Below are positions 17,069 through 28,526 of a stretch of DNA of 64,000 bases, piece by piece. How positions within the stretch are numbered: the stretch's first letter is position 1; every line of letters begins with the position of its first letter. Source of the DNA: Gammaproteobacteria bacterium (lineage in GTDB: Bacteria; Pseudomonadota; Gammaproteobacteria; Enterobacterales; Alteromonadaceae). Location of the stretch: NCBI GenBank assembly GCA_018222405.1, contig JAAFAI010000001.1:410618-474617 (forward strand), read 5' to 3'. The position numbers and the translations under genes were made by a program. The notes beneath the pieces are model-generated. The model saw only the letters and a list, made by a program, of their open reading frames with translations, made no database searches and had not been told where the DNA came from.

Positions 17069-19096
17069 TTAAAAGCGGCAACTAATACTGGCGCGCAGTG
17101 TGCGTGGCTCAATGGGATGGTAGTGGAGGTCTTCAACACCCTCTTCAGGTTCACCAGGCAGGCGGCTGGCATACCAGTAATCGATATCATGGTCGTTACT
17201 GTCCAGCAGGTTAAGTACCGACAGGCTGCCCTGCCACTGGTTAACTTCATATACCAGGCTGGCGTTTACCACCGTAAAGGTGTCGGACTGGCGTTCTCTA
17301 AAGCTATCCAGCGTACGTTTACCAAAATACCGCACGCGCAAATCGCTACGCCAGTAATCGTTCATTTGCCAGTTAAGGCCAACGCTGGCCACTACCGGTA
17401 ATGAACCCTCAATATAGTTACCTTCGCCGGGTTCATCTTCGCGGTATTTTGAATCGGTCCAGGCAAATTCTACGTCTGTGGTCAGGTTAGATGTAAACCA
17501 GTAATAGGCGGAGAATTCCACACCCCAGCGGCGGGATGCACGACTTGCTTCGGTGTTACCGGCATCGCCAACGAAAACCAGTTCAGAGTCGTTCTCCAGA
17601 TACCATAACGAAAGTGAAGCATTGTAGTAGCGATAGCGTGCCACCCTTAAACCAATTTCGCCCCCTTCGCCTCTGACCAGCAAATCAACTGGTTCAGCTG
17701 CCTCGCCGGTGGCCGGATCGATACTGATAACCGCGCCGCGTGCATCGTTGGAGTGAAAAGACTGACCCACATTGACATAGGCCTGCCAGGCATCATTTAA
17801 AATATAGCTAAGGCCGCCTTTGAGACTGGTGATGTTATCGCTGTCGTCACCACTGTTGGCGCTTAAATTACTGTTAACGTCCACAGCCAGGTAATCGTGG
17901 CGGATATCCACATGGCCAATTAAGTTGTCGGTGATATCCACATCGACCTGCAGAAACGCCGCCACCGAATACTCATCCACACTGTCGCGTCGAACCGGCG
18001 ACTGACGAACGCGCTGGTTGGTGCGATACAGGCCTACTTCGCTGATGTCGTCATAACGCCATTCCAGGCCGCCGGTAAGGTGTACGTGAGAATCACCTAC
18101 AGTGGTCGAATGGAAACGGGTAAGCGTACCGCCATATATTGCGCGGTCGTCGACCTGTTCAAACTGATCGCCTGCCTCAGGGTTATCCAGAAAATAGGTA
18201 AAGTTAGAGAACAGGTTCAACTCGCTGGAAATTGCATAGGCGTTTACCATCCAGTCGGCCGATTGCCAGTTAACTGATAAGCTGTAGCGGTTGGACTCGC
18301 CGCCGAGGGTTGGATCCAAAGAGCCCAGTTCATCTATCAGGCCGCTCTGCACTGCGCGCAGTGGGATCTGGTCGGCAGAATTCCAACTATTGTCGTAACC
18401 TAAAAAAGTAATGTGCAGGATGCTGTCGTCAGTCGCCTGTCGAAAACGGGCGAAGGCACTGGTTTTCGCAATGTCTTCATCTATATCGGTCCAGGGGCCG
18501 TCGTATTGCTGCCATTCTCCACCCACGGCAAGATTACTTTCGCCCACTGCTAAGTTAGTGGCTGCCACAGTGCGCAGGAAACCATTTTCGCCAATCTCAA
18601 GCTTGCCGAAGGGTTGATCAAAAGATGACATCAGCGAAAAATTGGCTGAGCCTGCCACAGAAAAATCTCCCTGCATCGCGCGGTAGGGTCCTTTCTGATA
18701 ATCGATGCGCTGAATAAATTCCGGGGTGATAAAGTTAAGGTCGGTATAACCCTGACCGTGCCCGTGAGTGCGCATGTTCACCGGCATGCCATCCAGTGAA
18801 ATACTAAAATCGGTACCGTGGTCGAGGTTAAAACCACGCAGAAAGTACTGATTCGCTTTACCTGAACCGCTGTGTTGGGTAACCACCATGCCCGGCACGA
18901 ATTCCAGTATTTCACCAGGACGCAGCAACGGGCGCTGAGCAATGTCGCCGGCACCGATAACGCCTTCTGAGGCAGAAATCGACTCACCTATCAGGTCGCT
19001 TTGTTTACCAAATACCACCACTCGCTCGATATGCGGGCCATCCGCGAATGCTGTGGCAGAGGCCAACAGCGAGGTAGAAAGAATCAGATATTTCAA
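17069..19096 (-). CDS. TonB-dependent outer-membrane receptor
   Basis: 675-residue receptor: signal peptide (residues 1-18, ending TAFA), a short segment with IERVVVFGKQ that may be the TonB box, plug domain (GMVVTQHSGSGKANQYFLRGFNLDHGTDF; HGHGQGYTDLNFITP) and a barrel ending RTLRASISCRF with terminal Phe. The His-rich HGHGQG loop occurs widely in this receptor subgroup. Substrate not identifiable; the plug differs from the siderophore signature of the neighbouring receptor. Divergent from the ketopantoate reductase-like gene, with paired palindromes in between. Confidence 0.88.
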   Translation of the reverse strand: MKYLILSTSLLASATAFADGPHIERVVVFGKQSDLIGESISASEGVIGAGDIAQRPLLRPGEILEFVPGMVVTQHSGSGKANQYFLRGFNLDHGTDFSISLDGMPVNMRTHGHGQGYTDLNFITPEFIQRIDYQKGPYRAMQGDFSVAGSANFSLMSSFDQPFGKLEIGENGFLRTVAATNLAVGESNLAVGGEWQQYDGPWTDIDEDIAKTSAFARFRQATDDSILHITFLGYDNSWNSADQIPLRAVQSGLIDELGSLDPTLGGESNRYSLSVNWQSADWMVNAYAISSELNLFSNFTYFLDNPEAGDQFEQVDDRAIYGGTLTRFHSTTVGDSHVHLTGGLEWRYDDISEVGLYRTNQRVRQSPVRRDSVDEYSVAAFLQVDVDITDNLIGHVDIRHDYLAVDVNSNLSANSGDDSDNITSLKGGLSYILNDAWQAYVNVGQSFHSNDARGAVISIDPATGEAAEPVDLLVRGEGGEIGLRVARYRYYNASLSLWYLENDSELVFVGDAGNTEASRASRRWGVEFSAYYWFTSNLTTDVEFAWTDSKYREDEPGEGNYIEGSLPVVASVGLNWQMNDYWRSDLRVRYFGKRTLDSFRERQSDTFTVVNASLVYEVNQWQGSLSVLNLLDSNDHDIDYWYASRLPGEPEEGVEDLHYHPIEPRTLRASISCRF

Positions 19097-19257
19097 AACT
19101 TAAACTCTAAGAAAAAAGGAACTTACTGATCTTAACGTTTTAGCCTGCGGATTGGATGCAGGATCCGATAAGCCGGCGCGGCAAAACGACCAATATGCCG
19201 AGCCACCAGGCGTCTGGTGATAATTTCACCTTTGTCGGTTTCGCAGGCCGCTCCAGC

Positions 19258-19297
19258 CTGACAATATTGTAAGCTTCGGTGCTAACAATATTGTTAG
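19258..19297. promoter_or_regulatory. Tandem palindromes, candidate operator pair
   Basis: CTGACAATATTGTAAG (19258-19273) and the perfect palindrome CTAACAATATTGTTAG (19282-19297) share the core ACAATATTGT with centres 24 bp apart. A looser related dyad (CTTATAACA / TGTTAATAAG) follows at 19331-19352. They lie in the divergent region between the TonB receptor and the reductase-like gene, as expected of sites for a dimeric repressor; the regulator is not identified. Confidence 0.5.
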
Positions 19298-19359
19298 TTG
19301 AACATCGTAAAAACTCTTATTAATGTGTTGCTTATAACATTTTGTTAATAAGTTAACCG

Positions 19360-20322
19360 ATGAACATACTGGTAATTGGATGTGGGGCGATTGGCAGCTT
19401 TTATGCCGAACGTCTGGCGAATGCCCGGGCAACTGTCACTGTCACTGCTCGCGGTGCACATCTGGATGCGATAAAGCGAAATGGCCTTACAGTGATCCAC
19501 GATGGCGAAACCCGCCATCAGGCCGTCATTGCCTGTTCTCATCCTGAATTACAATCTACCAGCAAAGCTGATGATTTCGATGTCATAGTGATTGCGCTGA
19601 AAGCTACGCAAACCAATGCGTTGCTCAACGAACTGGGAAGCTGGTTAGCCGCTGGCAAAACACCAGTTGTGTCGGTGCAAAATGGCGTAGATAACGAGCC
19701 TTTGCTGGCTTCTGTAGTTGGGCAGGCGCGTGTATGGGGCGGCTTGTCAGTGCGCAGTGGTGGCGAAATATCACAGCCCGGGGTGGCCACAACCACTGGC
19801 ATTTATAAAGTCATTATAGGCCCCTGGCCAGCGTCTAATATCATCCCTTCTAATTTAACGGCTTTGGCCAGTCTGTGGCAAAGCCAGCATGTCCCTCTTG
19901 AGGTAAGTGAAGATATTCGCAAAGAGCTGTGGAAAAAACTGATTGTGAATTGCGGGGTGAACCCGCTGTCGGCGGTCACGCGACAAAAAACCTATGAGTT
20001 AACCCATCAGCCGGAGCTGGCCCAAAAGGTTTATGGCGCCATGCAGGAGACAGGCCGTGCAGCCGCTTACGATGGGGTAGAAATCACCCCGGCAGAAGTG
20101 GATGACATGTTCAGCCTGATCAAGTCGTTCAACTCCATTAAAACCTCCATGTTAATTGATCTTGAGAAAGGCCGAGAGTTAGAGCTCGACGCTATTTTAG
20201 GCAGTGTGATTGCCCGTTGCCGCTTGCAGGGTGAGCCGGCACAAATTACCGAGTCTCTATGGACAGAGCTTACTTCAAAACCCTTGCCAGACAGCCTGGA
20301 TGGCTTGTTTAACCGGGAATAA
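19360..20322 (+). CDS. 2-dehydropantoate 2-reductase family (ketopantoate reductase-like)
   Basis: 320-residue NADPH-dependent reductase of the ApbA/PanE family. The N-terminal Rossmann motif is [13 protein letters not shown] (residues 8-20). The conserved catalytic region [16 protein letters not shown] is present, as is the C-terminal helix domain with [19 protein letters not shown]. PanE reduces ketopantoate for coenzyme A synthesis, but catabolic paralogues acting on other 2-keto acids are common. The place beside a TonB receptor and far from pantothenate genes suggests such a paralogue (inference). Confidence 0.82.
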   Translation: MNILVIGCGAIGSFYAERLANARATVTVTARGAHLDAIKRNGLTVIHDGETRHQAVIACSHPELQSTSKADDFDVIVIALKATQTNALLNELGSWLAAGKTPVVSVQNGVDNEPLLASVVGQARVWGGLSVRSGGEISQPGVATTTGIYKVIIGPWPASNIIPSNLTALASLWQSQHVPLEVSEDIRKELWKKLIVNCGVNPLSAVTRQKTYELTHQPELAQKVYGAMQETGRAAAYDGVEITPAEVDDMFSLIKSFNSIKTSMLIDLEKGRELELDAILGSVIARCRLQGEPAQITESLWTELTSKPLPDSLDGLFNRE

Positions 20323-20354
20323 AAACACCGTTTGTTGAAGTAAGGAGCCTTACC

Positions 20355-22241
20355 GTGTTGTCGTCATTAAAAAGAAAGCTCTACGTGCCGGTGGCTATAC
20401 TGGCCATTGTGGCCATCATTGCCCTGATTACCTCATTCTATGTGATTTCGGTATTGGGCAATGCCCAGTCCTCGGTGGAAGCCATCGAGCGCTACGCGGC
20501 AAAAGCCCGGCAAACGCAGTTCATGCTGGTGAATTATTTTGATGGTAAGGTGAGCGTAGCTGCGCTAACTGACGCGGTAAATGAACTTAAAAATACCCCC
20601 GACTCGCTGGCCACCCACGTGCAAGCCAGTGAATTTTCCGGTATGGCTAACCGGATAGCCCGGGCTGGCGACCACCGTAAGCAAATGCAGCAACTGGAAG
20701 CGCAGTTACTGGCGGCTACCGACAGTTCCATTAATGAGTCCAATTCGTTTTTATCGTACGTTGCCAAGAAGTTGCTGAAAGATCCGGTAGCGGTGCCGGA
20801 AGGGGAAGTGCGCACTATCATTGGCGCTACCAATAACACCGACACTAACTATCGTATCCAACGGCTGTTTTTGCGCATGATAAACGACAGTAGTCTGGTT
20901 CCTGAGGTGCGCGAATATATCAGTACCGCCATCGAAAATACCCGCAAAGACCTTATAGCGCTCACCGGTACGCCGGTTGAAAACGCTGCTCGGCGAGGTC
21001 TTCAGCTCAACATTCAGGCGCAGGAAATCAGCGAACAATACATTGACAATGCCGCACAGCTAAGTGAGCTAAGAAAAGCACTGCTCAGTGATTTTTCAGA
21101 ATTTATAACCCTTCTGGGTAACGTGCAGACCAGTCAGATTGATGAGAGCTTTTCCGATGTACGGGGCGCTATCATCATGCTTTCAACGCTGACCATTATC
21201 GGTATTGTGCTGGTGGTCTTGATTAATCTGGCGGCCGGACGCAGTATTACCCACAGCCTGGATTTGATCAGTAATCGGGCGGGTTTGCTGGCCGACGCCG
21301 GCGGCGATCTGTCAAAACGGCTGGATGAGAGTGGCGATCGTGAAATGGCACGACTGGCTCAGCAGTTTAATCGCTTTATTGAACATATCCGGGGCATCGT
21401 GAGCGAAGTGAAAGAGCTGTCTGCTACAACCTCATCTATGGCCAGCTCTGTGAATACTGGCAACCAGTCGATTGCCCGGGATCTGGATGCTCAGTTGGAA
21501 CAGGCCGATGGCCTGGCCACCTCTGCAGAAGAAATGCTGGCGTCAATTGAACAGGTTACCCAGCACGCAGCCGGAGCGGCCAGAGAGGCCAGCAATGCGC
21601 TGGCAGAAACGCGTAACAGTCAGGCGCTGCTTAATTCAACCCTGGCTAACAGCCAGACCATGTCCAGTGATGTGGCCAACGCTACCGGTCAGATGGAAAA
21701 ACTGGCCGGGTTGGCCGAAGAAATTGGCGGCGTGGCCGAGGTGATTAACTCCATTGCCGAACAAACCAACCTGCTGGCGCTGAATGCTGCTATTGAGGCG
21801 GCCCGTGCCGGTGAACATGGCCGCGGCTTTTCGGTAGTGGCCGACGAGGTACGTAACCTGGCCACTAAAACTCAGCAGTCGCTGGGCCAGATTCAGGTGT
21901 CTATCGACGGACTTCAGAGCGCCACCGAGATTGCAGTTAAGGCAATGCAAAGTACCCATTCTGTCAGCGATGAAATGGTTAAGCATACTCAGGAGGCCGC
22001 CGCTTCGCTTGCTCAGGTCACGGATATTATTGCTGCGATTGCCGACAATAATCACCAGATAGCGCTGAGTGTGGAAGAGCAGGCCGTAGTAATACGTGGT
22101 GTAAACAGTGCTGTAGTGGCCATCAGGGATTTATCGGCCAATGCTCAGCAGCGAACACAGAATGCGGCGGGTTCCACCGCCAGTATGTCGCAGCAGGCGG
22201 AGCAGTTACGCCTGCTGGTAGCCAACTTTAAAACCGGCTAG
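20355..22241 (+). CDS. Methyl-accepting chemotaxis protein
   Basis: 628-residue chemoreceptor. GTG start with AAGGAG nine bases upstream. Membrane segment at about residues 9-33, a helical periplasmic sensor (about 34-272), second membrane segment at about 274-296, HAMP domain (to about 350), then the cytoplasmic signalling domain. The hairpin tip [24 protein letters not shown] contacts CheA and CheW. Ligand unknown. Follows the reductase-like gene by 32 bp and may be cotranscribed with it. Confidence 0.93.
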   Translation: MLSSLKRKLYVPVAILAIVAIIALITSFYVISVLGNAQSSVEAIERYAAKARQTQFMLVNYFDGKVSVAALTDAVNELKNTPDSLATHVQASEFSGMANRIARAGDHRKQMQQLEAQLLAATDSSINESNSFLSYVAKKLLKDPVAVPEGEVRTIIGATNNTDTNYRIQRLFLRMINDSSLVPEVREYISTAIENTRKDLIALTGTPVENAARRGLQLNIQAQEISEQYIDNAAQLSELRKALLSDFSEFITLLGNVQTSQIDESFSDVRGAIIMLSTLTIIGIVLVVLINLAAGRSITHSLDLISNRAGLLADAGGDLSKRLDESGDREMARLAQQFNRFIEHIRGIVSEVKELSATTSSMASSVNTGNQSIARDLDAQLEQADGLATSAEEMLASIEQVTQHAAGAAREASNALAETRNSQALLNSTLANSQTMSSDVANATGQMEKLAGLAEEIGGVAEVINSIAEQTNLLALNAAIEAARAGEHGRGFSVVADEVRNLATKTQQSLGQIQVSIDGLQSATEIAVKAMQSTHSVSDEMVKHTQEAAASLAQVTDIIAAIADNNHQIALSVEEQAVVIRGVNSAVVAIRDLSANAQQRTQNAAGSTASMSQQAEQLRLLVANFKTG

Positions 22242-23087
22242 AGCACTTGTAGCAGTAACATGCCTGTTGCCGCCTGACACAATATCCCTGCCAGTAACAC
22301 CGCGCCGTCTTTACTCATCATTCCCACAGCGGTGAGGGTTATAGAGAAGGCTGGCACTGCTGCAGCAAAGGGCACCACTTCCAGAGGGATCATGCTCAGG
22401 GCAAACAGCGCGCAATATACAGCAATAAAGCGCGACGCCGGGCTTTGAGTTAACCCGGTTAAGCGCGGAGTGAGTATTGTCTCGGCTTTTACCACGTAGG
22501 GTCTGGACTTTTCTACTGCACTTTCCAGTTTTGCGTGGCTTATACCAATCCGCATAGTAGTTTACCCTCTCAGAGTGATCCCTGAGGGCTAGACGAAAAC
22601 GACTTAGATCACGACGCGTTCTCTGCGGCATAGTTATTCTATGTCCAGAGGGCGCAACACAGATGTAAGTCGTTTTAGCCACTCCCTTTGGGCAATGCTG
22701 TCAGGCTTTCTGGCGTTGTTACGCTTGCTTGATTTGGAACCACCAAACCTGTGCAACCAAGCCTAGCCAGAAAGCCTGACAGTCTTGCTGAGTGGGCAAA
22801 CTACTATGCGGATTGGTATTAGGGAGCGATTCTTCAGGACGGCGGGTAACCAGGGGGTGCTCGTCGCCAAATGCCATCTGTAAGCAGATGATACACAGCG
22901 TTACCCCACAGATAGATGGCACTCCGGGGATTGCGCCGGTAGGCAGCAGGGCTATAAGGGCTGGCAGTAGCAGGAAGGGCCCGAACCCCCGGCTTTCAAA
23001 TTTGTTGACCACATCGCCAACCGACACCTCGCCAGTGGTTTTGTCCAGCAGATCATCCATGATGTCACTGACTTTGTTTTTACTCAT
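22238..23087 (-). pseudogene. exoD: exoD-like gene split by a 278-bp insertion
   Basis: Two halves of one ExoD-family inner-membrane protein (exopolysaccharide-synthesis type). The N-terminal half begins at 23087 (MSKNKVSDIMDDLLDKTTG), includes the family block FGPFLLLPALIALLPTGAIPG, and runs in frame to RRPEESLP near 22821. It then reads into the inserted element. The C-terminal half resumes at about 22540 (SHAKLESAVEKSRPYVVKAE) and ends at 22238 (LLLQVL). Excision leaving one 3-bp target copy would still leave a one-base frame error, so function is probably lost. The fragments could each be translated, but neither is a full domain. Confidence 0.82.
22542..22819. mobile_element. MITE-like non-coding element inserted in exoD
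   Basis: 278 bp bounded by inverted repeats: ATACCAATCCGCATAGTAGTTT at the left end and its reverse complement at the right end, with partial matching on to CTCAG. A 3-bp TTA flanks both sides if the ends are set at TACC. Inside are two further inverted repeats: AAAACGACTTA / TAAGTCGTTTT (22596-22606, 22666-22676) and a perfect 17-bp pair at 22698-22714 and 22766-22782. No transposase ORF, so it must move by a transposase supplied elsewhere. The element family was not identified. Confidence 0.82.
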
Positions 23088-23364
23088 GCCCGGTAATCCG
23101 TGTCCGTGAATACACATATCATACACTATACAAAGTTTATGATAGCGGCATAACCAGATTGCCATTATTAACTCTCATCGCTGGTTTTTCGAGGTATTAC
23201 AAACAGCGGCCCATTTCGAACTCTCATTTTGCCTGAAGATTGTAATCTGTCTGTAAAATTCATTCTATTTTGTGAAATAAATTTAGTCTAATTAAGCGAT
23301 AATCATCCACTTAATTGGGATTTAAAATAAAGTCATTGCCTACTAATGACTGAGAATCCTATTT

Positions 23365-23889
23365 ATGAAAAAACTAATTCTAAGCCTCTGCCTGTTACTG
23401 CTGCCAACCCTGAGTGTGGCGGGTAATCCTGGCTACTCTGTAGACTATATCCGCGGTGAGGGGGATGTCGAAGGTATTAAGCTTGCCGCTCGGTACAACG
23501 CCGGACCGTTGTCATATATCAGCGATGACATACTGCTGTACTGGGAAGCGAGTGTTAATTTCTGGGAATACGGTGCAGAAGATAACCACGATACCGATTT
23601 TGTGCTGGCGGTCTCGCCGGTGCTGGTAAAGCAAATCGGAACAATCAGGCAAGCTCCTCTATTTCTGGAAGCCGGGATTGGTCTCTCGCTTATTGAAGAT
23701 ACTACCTTCGCAGGTAAAGATGTTAGTACTCACTATCAGTTTGAAGATCGCCTTGGCGTAATGATGCAGTTTGGAAGAAATAATCAGCACCATGTTGCCG
23801 TGCGTTATTTTCATTACTCCAATGCTGGCTTTAAGAAACCTAATCCTGGCCTGGACTTTATTGCCCTGTCTTATCAGCGGGAGTTTTAG
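23365..23889 (+). CDS. pagL: PagL-like lipid A 3-O-deacylase (acyloxyacyl hydrolase)
   Basis: 174-residue outer-membrane beta-barrel with a signal peptide (residues 1-19, ending SVAG). The catalytic signature of PagL, HYSNAG, is present with His150 and Ser152 and the following KKPNPG loop. The third triad position (Glu140 of Pseudomonas PagL, 14 residues after the His) is Asp164 here. Ends with the barrel-closing SYQREF and terminal Phe. It would remove the 3-O acyl chain of lipid A in the outer leaflet. Monocistronic. Confidence 0.85.
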   Translation: MKKLILSLCLLLLPTLSVAGNPGYSVDYIRGEGDVEGIKLAARYNAGPLSYISDDILLYWEASVNFWEYGAEDNHDTDFVLAVSPVLVKQIGTIRQAPLFLEAGIGLSLIEDTTFAGKDVSTHYQFEDRLGVMMQFGRNNQHHVAVRYFHYSNAGFKKPNPGLDFIALSYQREF

Positions 23890-23899
23890 CTCAAGCGGG

Positions 23900-24061
23900 C
23901 TAATGGCTAATCAAACGAGCCTTAGCTTCGCTCTGACTGACAACCTTAGACTCGATCTGCTCAATGCTTTGTTGATTGCTATAGGTGGAATAAGCTAAAA
24001 ATACAGTTAAAGAAACTAAACCGATAAGGGCGAAAATACGCAGACTGCGGGCGTTACTCAT
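23900..24061 (-). CDS. Small single-pass membrane protein
   Basis: 53-residue ORF starting MSNARSLRIFALIGLVSLTV, with one hydrophobic helix (about residues 8-24) followed by a polar Gln/Glu/Ser/Lys-rich tail predicted to be helical. AGGA lies 12 bases before the ATG at 24061. It is 138 bp downstream of the chemoreceptor stop on the same strand. No family recognised. The size, start signal and clean one-helix topology make it a plausible real gene. Confidence 0.5.
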   Translation of the reverse strand: MSNARSLRIFALIGLVSLTVFLAYSTYSNQQSIEQIESKVVSQSEAKARLISH

Positions 24062-24199
24062 AGCGAAAATATCCTTATTTTGACAATGTCTGTTGATTAA
24101 TTTATAGCCACTGCCGCTCACTATGTAAAGCTCGTCAGGGTGTGCAGATTTATCCTTGGGTATAACCCCGGGCAACTGCACTCATGCCCGGGTAATTTG

Positions 24200-26107
24200 T
24201 TACAGCGTAAAGCGGTTAACCTGTTCATTAAGCTCGGCGGCCAGCGAATCCAGTTGATTACTCACGGCAACCATTTGTCTGGCTGCATGCAGATTATCAT
24301 CACTATTCGTACTGATTTGCTGAATGTTCTGGTTGATATCTTCAATGACCTGAGTCTGCTCTTCAGTGGCCGTGGCGACCTGCATATTCACGTCATTAAT
24401 ATGCTGGATGCCCGAAGCAATGGAGGTAAGCAGAGTTTCCAGATTTTGTGCCGCGCTCACCACTTCTTCGGTTTGTCCGCGGCTGTCGCGCATTTTCACC
24501 AGCGCCTGGTCGGAGTCGTGTTTAAATTTATCAATCTTGTTCTGGATCTCATCGGTAGACTGCGCCGCGCGTGAAGCCAGGCTGCGTACTTCATCGGCTA
24601 CCACTGAGAAGCCCCGACCATGATCGCCGGCCCGGGCCGCTTCGATCGCGGCGTTCAGTGCCAGTAAATTGGTTTGTTCTGAGATGCCTCGGATCGTATC
24701 GAGAATGCCAATAATATCGGCAGTGTGGGAATCCAGAGACTCGATAACGGCGGTCACTTCTGAGACCTGCCTGGCTAACTGATTAATATTGGCGACTGCC
24801 CGGGCAGTGGTATCGAGTCCGTTAGTGGAAGTTGAGGAGCATTCCTGTGCATCGGCGGCTGCAGCTTGTGCTGACGAAGCAATATCATTAACCGTATGGC
24901 TCATCTGGGTTAGCGCCGTGGCAACCTGAATAGTGCGGTCGCGCTGCTCTTCGCTATTGGCCTGGGTGGTTTTTGACTGGCTGGCCACCTCAAAAGCAGA
25001 CTGGCGCAGATTGGCACTGGTCTCGGTTACCCGTGAAATAATGTCATGTAAGCTGGCAATAAAGCGGTTAAAGCCATCAACCAACTGACGGGTTTCACGC
25101 TGTTCTGGCAGGGGAATTCGTTTGGTTAGATCACCGTGGCCGTCACCCAGCTGTTTAAACACAGCGGCGAGATTCTCAATGGGTTTACTGATGGTCCCGG
25201 CCAGCCATACGCCAAGCAGTGCAAACGCGCCGGCAATCACCAGCGACCAGAAAATCATACTCAGGCTGGCATTATCCATTTGCGAGTACAGCTCATTTTC
25301 GGGCACCTGAGCAATTACATACCATCCGGCACTTTTAACGTAAGTGCTGGCATACAGCATTTCTTCTCCTCGGGCCAGATTAAAGCTCTGCTGTTGCAGT
25401 AGCTGGTTGGCAGTCTGCCCGGATGTGACATCGCTTAAATGGGACTTACCTAACAGGTCAGTATTGGAATGAGCAATAATAGTCCCTTCGCCGTTGGTCA
25501 TGTAAATAAAGCCGCTCTCGGCGATTTTCACACTGTTCAGTACGTCTACCAGTTCATCAACCGATTTGGCTACTCCTGACATGCCTCGGCCATTGGTTTG
25601 CTGGTAGTTAGCGAATAAACGATAGCCCTGGCCTGGTTCGTTGTACAAACTTAACGAGGTTTGCTGACCACTGTCTTTATAAGCGAAAAACCAGCCGTCG
25701 TACTGATCGTTTTTAAGTACCCGCAAAAAGCCGTCCTGATTCCAGTATTTGTGGGTGTTGCGGTCGACGAATGAAGTAACGGTGAGATCGTTAAACCGGG
25801 CAATCTCGCCAAGATAATTTACCAGGCGGGTTTCGCCCTGCTTATCGGCACCGGCCGCAGACCAGGCAATAATATCCGGATTATTGGCAATGCTGAAAGC
25901 GACGGATTTCATCAGAGTCACTTCTTTATCTACCCGATTGGCGACCTGCTTGACCATATTGGGTAACTGCGCCGTTTCCATGTTGGTTTCCATCATATCC
26001 CGGGCGATAAACTGTTGAACCGTACCTACCAGCAAGGTAGAGGCGAGTACCGCAATGATGAGAATGGTGATGAGCTTTTGTTTAATACTAAGTGAGCTAA
26101 AGCGCAT
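24200..26107 (-). CDS. Methyl-accepting chemotaxis protein with Cache sensor
   Basis: 635-residue chemoreceptor: membrane helix at about residues 10-30, a long periplasmic double-Cache-type sensor (about 31-275) with the motif [18 protein letters not shown] typical of the membrane-proximal Cache lobe, a second membrane helix (about 280-302), HAMP, and the methyl-accepting domain with tip [24 protein letters not shown]. Cache receptors commonly bind amino acids or carboxylates; the ligand here is unknown. Good ribosome site AGGTAC before the ATG. Confidence 0.93.
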   Translation of the reverse strand: MRFSSLSIKQKLITILIIAVLASTLLVGTVQQFIARDMMETNMETAQLPNMVKQVANRVDKEVTLMKSVAFSIANNPDIIAWSAAGADKQGETRLVNYLGEIARFNDLTVTSFVDRNTHKYWNQDGFLRVLKNDQYDGWFFAYKDSGQQTSLSLYNEPGQGYRLFANYQQTNGRGMSGVAKSVDELVDVLNSVKIAESGFIYMTNGEGTIIAHSNTDLLGKSHLSDVTSGQTANQLLQQQSFNLARGEEMLYASTYVKSAGWYVIAQVPENELYSQMDNASLSMIFWSLVIAGAFALLGVWLAGTISKPIENLAAVFKQLGDGHGDLTKRIPLPEQRETRQLVDGFNRFIASLHDIISRVTETSANLRQSAFEVASQSKTTQANSEEQRDRTIQVATALTQMSHTVNDIASSAQAAAADAQECSSTSTNGLDTTARAVANINQLARQVSEVTAVIESLDSHTADIIGILDTIRGISEQTNLLALNAAIEAARAGDHGRGFSVVADEVRSLASRAAQSTDEIQNKIDKFKHDSDQALVKMRDSRGQTEEVVSAAQNLETLLTSIASGIQHINDVNMQVATATEEQTQVIEDINQNIQQISTNSDDNLHAARQMVAVSNQLDSLAAELNEQVNRFTL

Positions 26108-26310
26108 AGTAAGTACCTGGAAACCTTATAATTGTTATTGAGTGGGAATGCGCCTGGCGGCCTTAAAGGGCACAACTCATGCTGCGCGTGGCCTTGGGTG
26201 CAGTAATAAATGTATTAGGTTGGAGGTGGTCGTACAAGTTGAAATTGGGCTGGTAACAAAATTACCGGATTTTGTTATCTTCTTATTTACAAGTGGCGTT
26301 GTTGAACAGA

Positions 26311-26337
26311 GACAAAAAAGGCCACGTAATTGTGGCC
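26311..26337 (-). terminator. Terminator downstream of frmB
   Basis: Stem GGCCAC / GTGGCC (26320-26325 and 26332-26337) followed on the minus strand by six T residues. It lies 24 bp past the frmB stop. Confidence 0.85.
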
Positions 26338-26360
26338 TGTTACTATTCGTGCAGACTAAT

Positions 26361-27194
26361 TTAGAAGTGATCGGCGTGAAAACGCAGGTGATCGCCAATA
26401 AACGACGCTATAAAGTAATAGCTGTGATCGTAACCTTCATGCTGACGCAGGGTCAGCGGATACTGATTCGCTTCAGCAGCGTGTTGCAGCGCCTCTGGTT
26501 TAAGCTGCTCTGCCAGGAAACTATCGTCCAGGCCCTGATCGACCAACATTGGCGTGTGCGGCTTGCTGGCATTGATCAGGCACACGGTATCGTGGGCTTC
26601 CCAGGCTGCCTTTTCATCGCCCAGATAGGCAGTAAAGGCTTTCTGGCCCCAGGGGCAGTTAACCGGATTGGTGATCGGGCTGAAGGCCGATGCCGAAGTA
26701 AACATACCCGGGTTTTTCAGCGCGATGCTCAGAGCACCGTGACCGCCCATGGAATGACCGGCGATAGCACGTTTATCTGAAACCGGGAAGTTCTGTTTGA
26801 TAATCGCAGGCAGCTCTTTTACGACATAATCGTACATGTGATAGTGGGTTGCCCAGGGCGATTGGGTAGCATTGACGTAAAAGCCTGCCCCTTTACCCAG
26901 ATCGTAGTTGTCATCGTCGGCAACGTCATCACCTCGTGGCGAGGTATCGGGTGCCACAATGGCTACGCCCAGTTCAGCCGCCACGCGTTGCGCGCCCGCT
27001 TTTTGCATAAAATTTTCGTCAGTACAGGTCAGGCCCGATAACCAGTAAACTACCGGCACCTTGGAACCGTTGCTGCATTGTGGTGGCAAATAAATGGCAA
27101 AACGCATAGTGCAGCGATTCACTTCAGAGCGGTGGGTATATTGCTTGTGCCAGCCACCGAAGCTCTTATTACAACTGATATTTTCTATTGTCAT
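26361..27194 (-). CDS. frmB: S-formylglutathione hydrolase
   Basis: 277-residue alpha/beta hydrolase (esterase D family) that splits S-formylglutathione into formate and glutathione, the last step of glutathione-dependent formaldehyde detoxification. The nucleophile elbow is [10 protein letters not shown]. The usual N-terminal [10 protein letters not shown] and [13 protein letters not shown], and the C-terminal [11 protein letters not shown] with the catalytic His, are all present. Cytoplasmic. It lies 77 bp after frmA on the same strand, so the two form an operon; GGAAGA precedes the ATG. Confidence 0.95.
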   Translation of the reverse strand: MTIENISCNKSFGGWHKQYTHRSEVNRCTMRFAIYLPPQCSNGSKVPVVYWLSGLTCTDENFMQKAGAQRVAAELGVAIVAPDTSPRGDDVADDDNYDLGKGAGFYVNATQSPWATHYHMYDYVVKELPAIIKQNFPVSDKRAIAGHSMGGHGALSIALKNPGMFTSASAFSPITNPVNCPWGQKAFTAYLGDEKAAWEAHDTVCLINASKPHTPMLVDQGLDDSFLAEQLKPEALQHAAEANQYPLTLRQHEGYDHSYYFIASFIGDHLRFHADHF

Positions 27195-27271
27195 GATATC
27201 TTCCGATGTGCAATGAAAAACCTACCCCGCCACCCTAAAGTGGGTCATGTTACTGGTGGCGGGAGTAGTGA

Positions 27272-28402
<1,131 letters not shown>

Positions 28403-28526
28403 TCAAGATCCTCTTGGTTTTCTAAAGTTGATTTATTTCAATACATTTATTGTAGACCTGATAGAATTAGTAACAATAGCTGATTTATGTAAATAACCTT
28501 TACTATATGGTAATAATCGGAGTGTT

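Noticed and set aside
17036..17401. 121-residue plus-strand ORF inside the TonB receptor end
   Set aside because: Its TTG start is a mirror of the palindrome and the rest is antisense to the receptor barrel sequence.
22311..22682. 123-residue minus-strand ORF across the exoD insertion
   Set aside because: Runs through the element hairpins and the ExoD region in the wrong frame; no domain and no ribosome site.
26142..26780. 212-residue plus-strand ORF
   Set aside because: Antisense to frmB for most of its length; frmB has the full esterase motifs.
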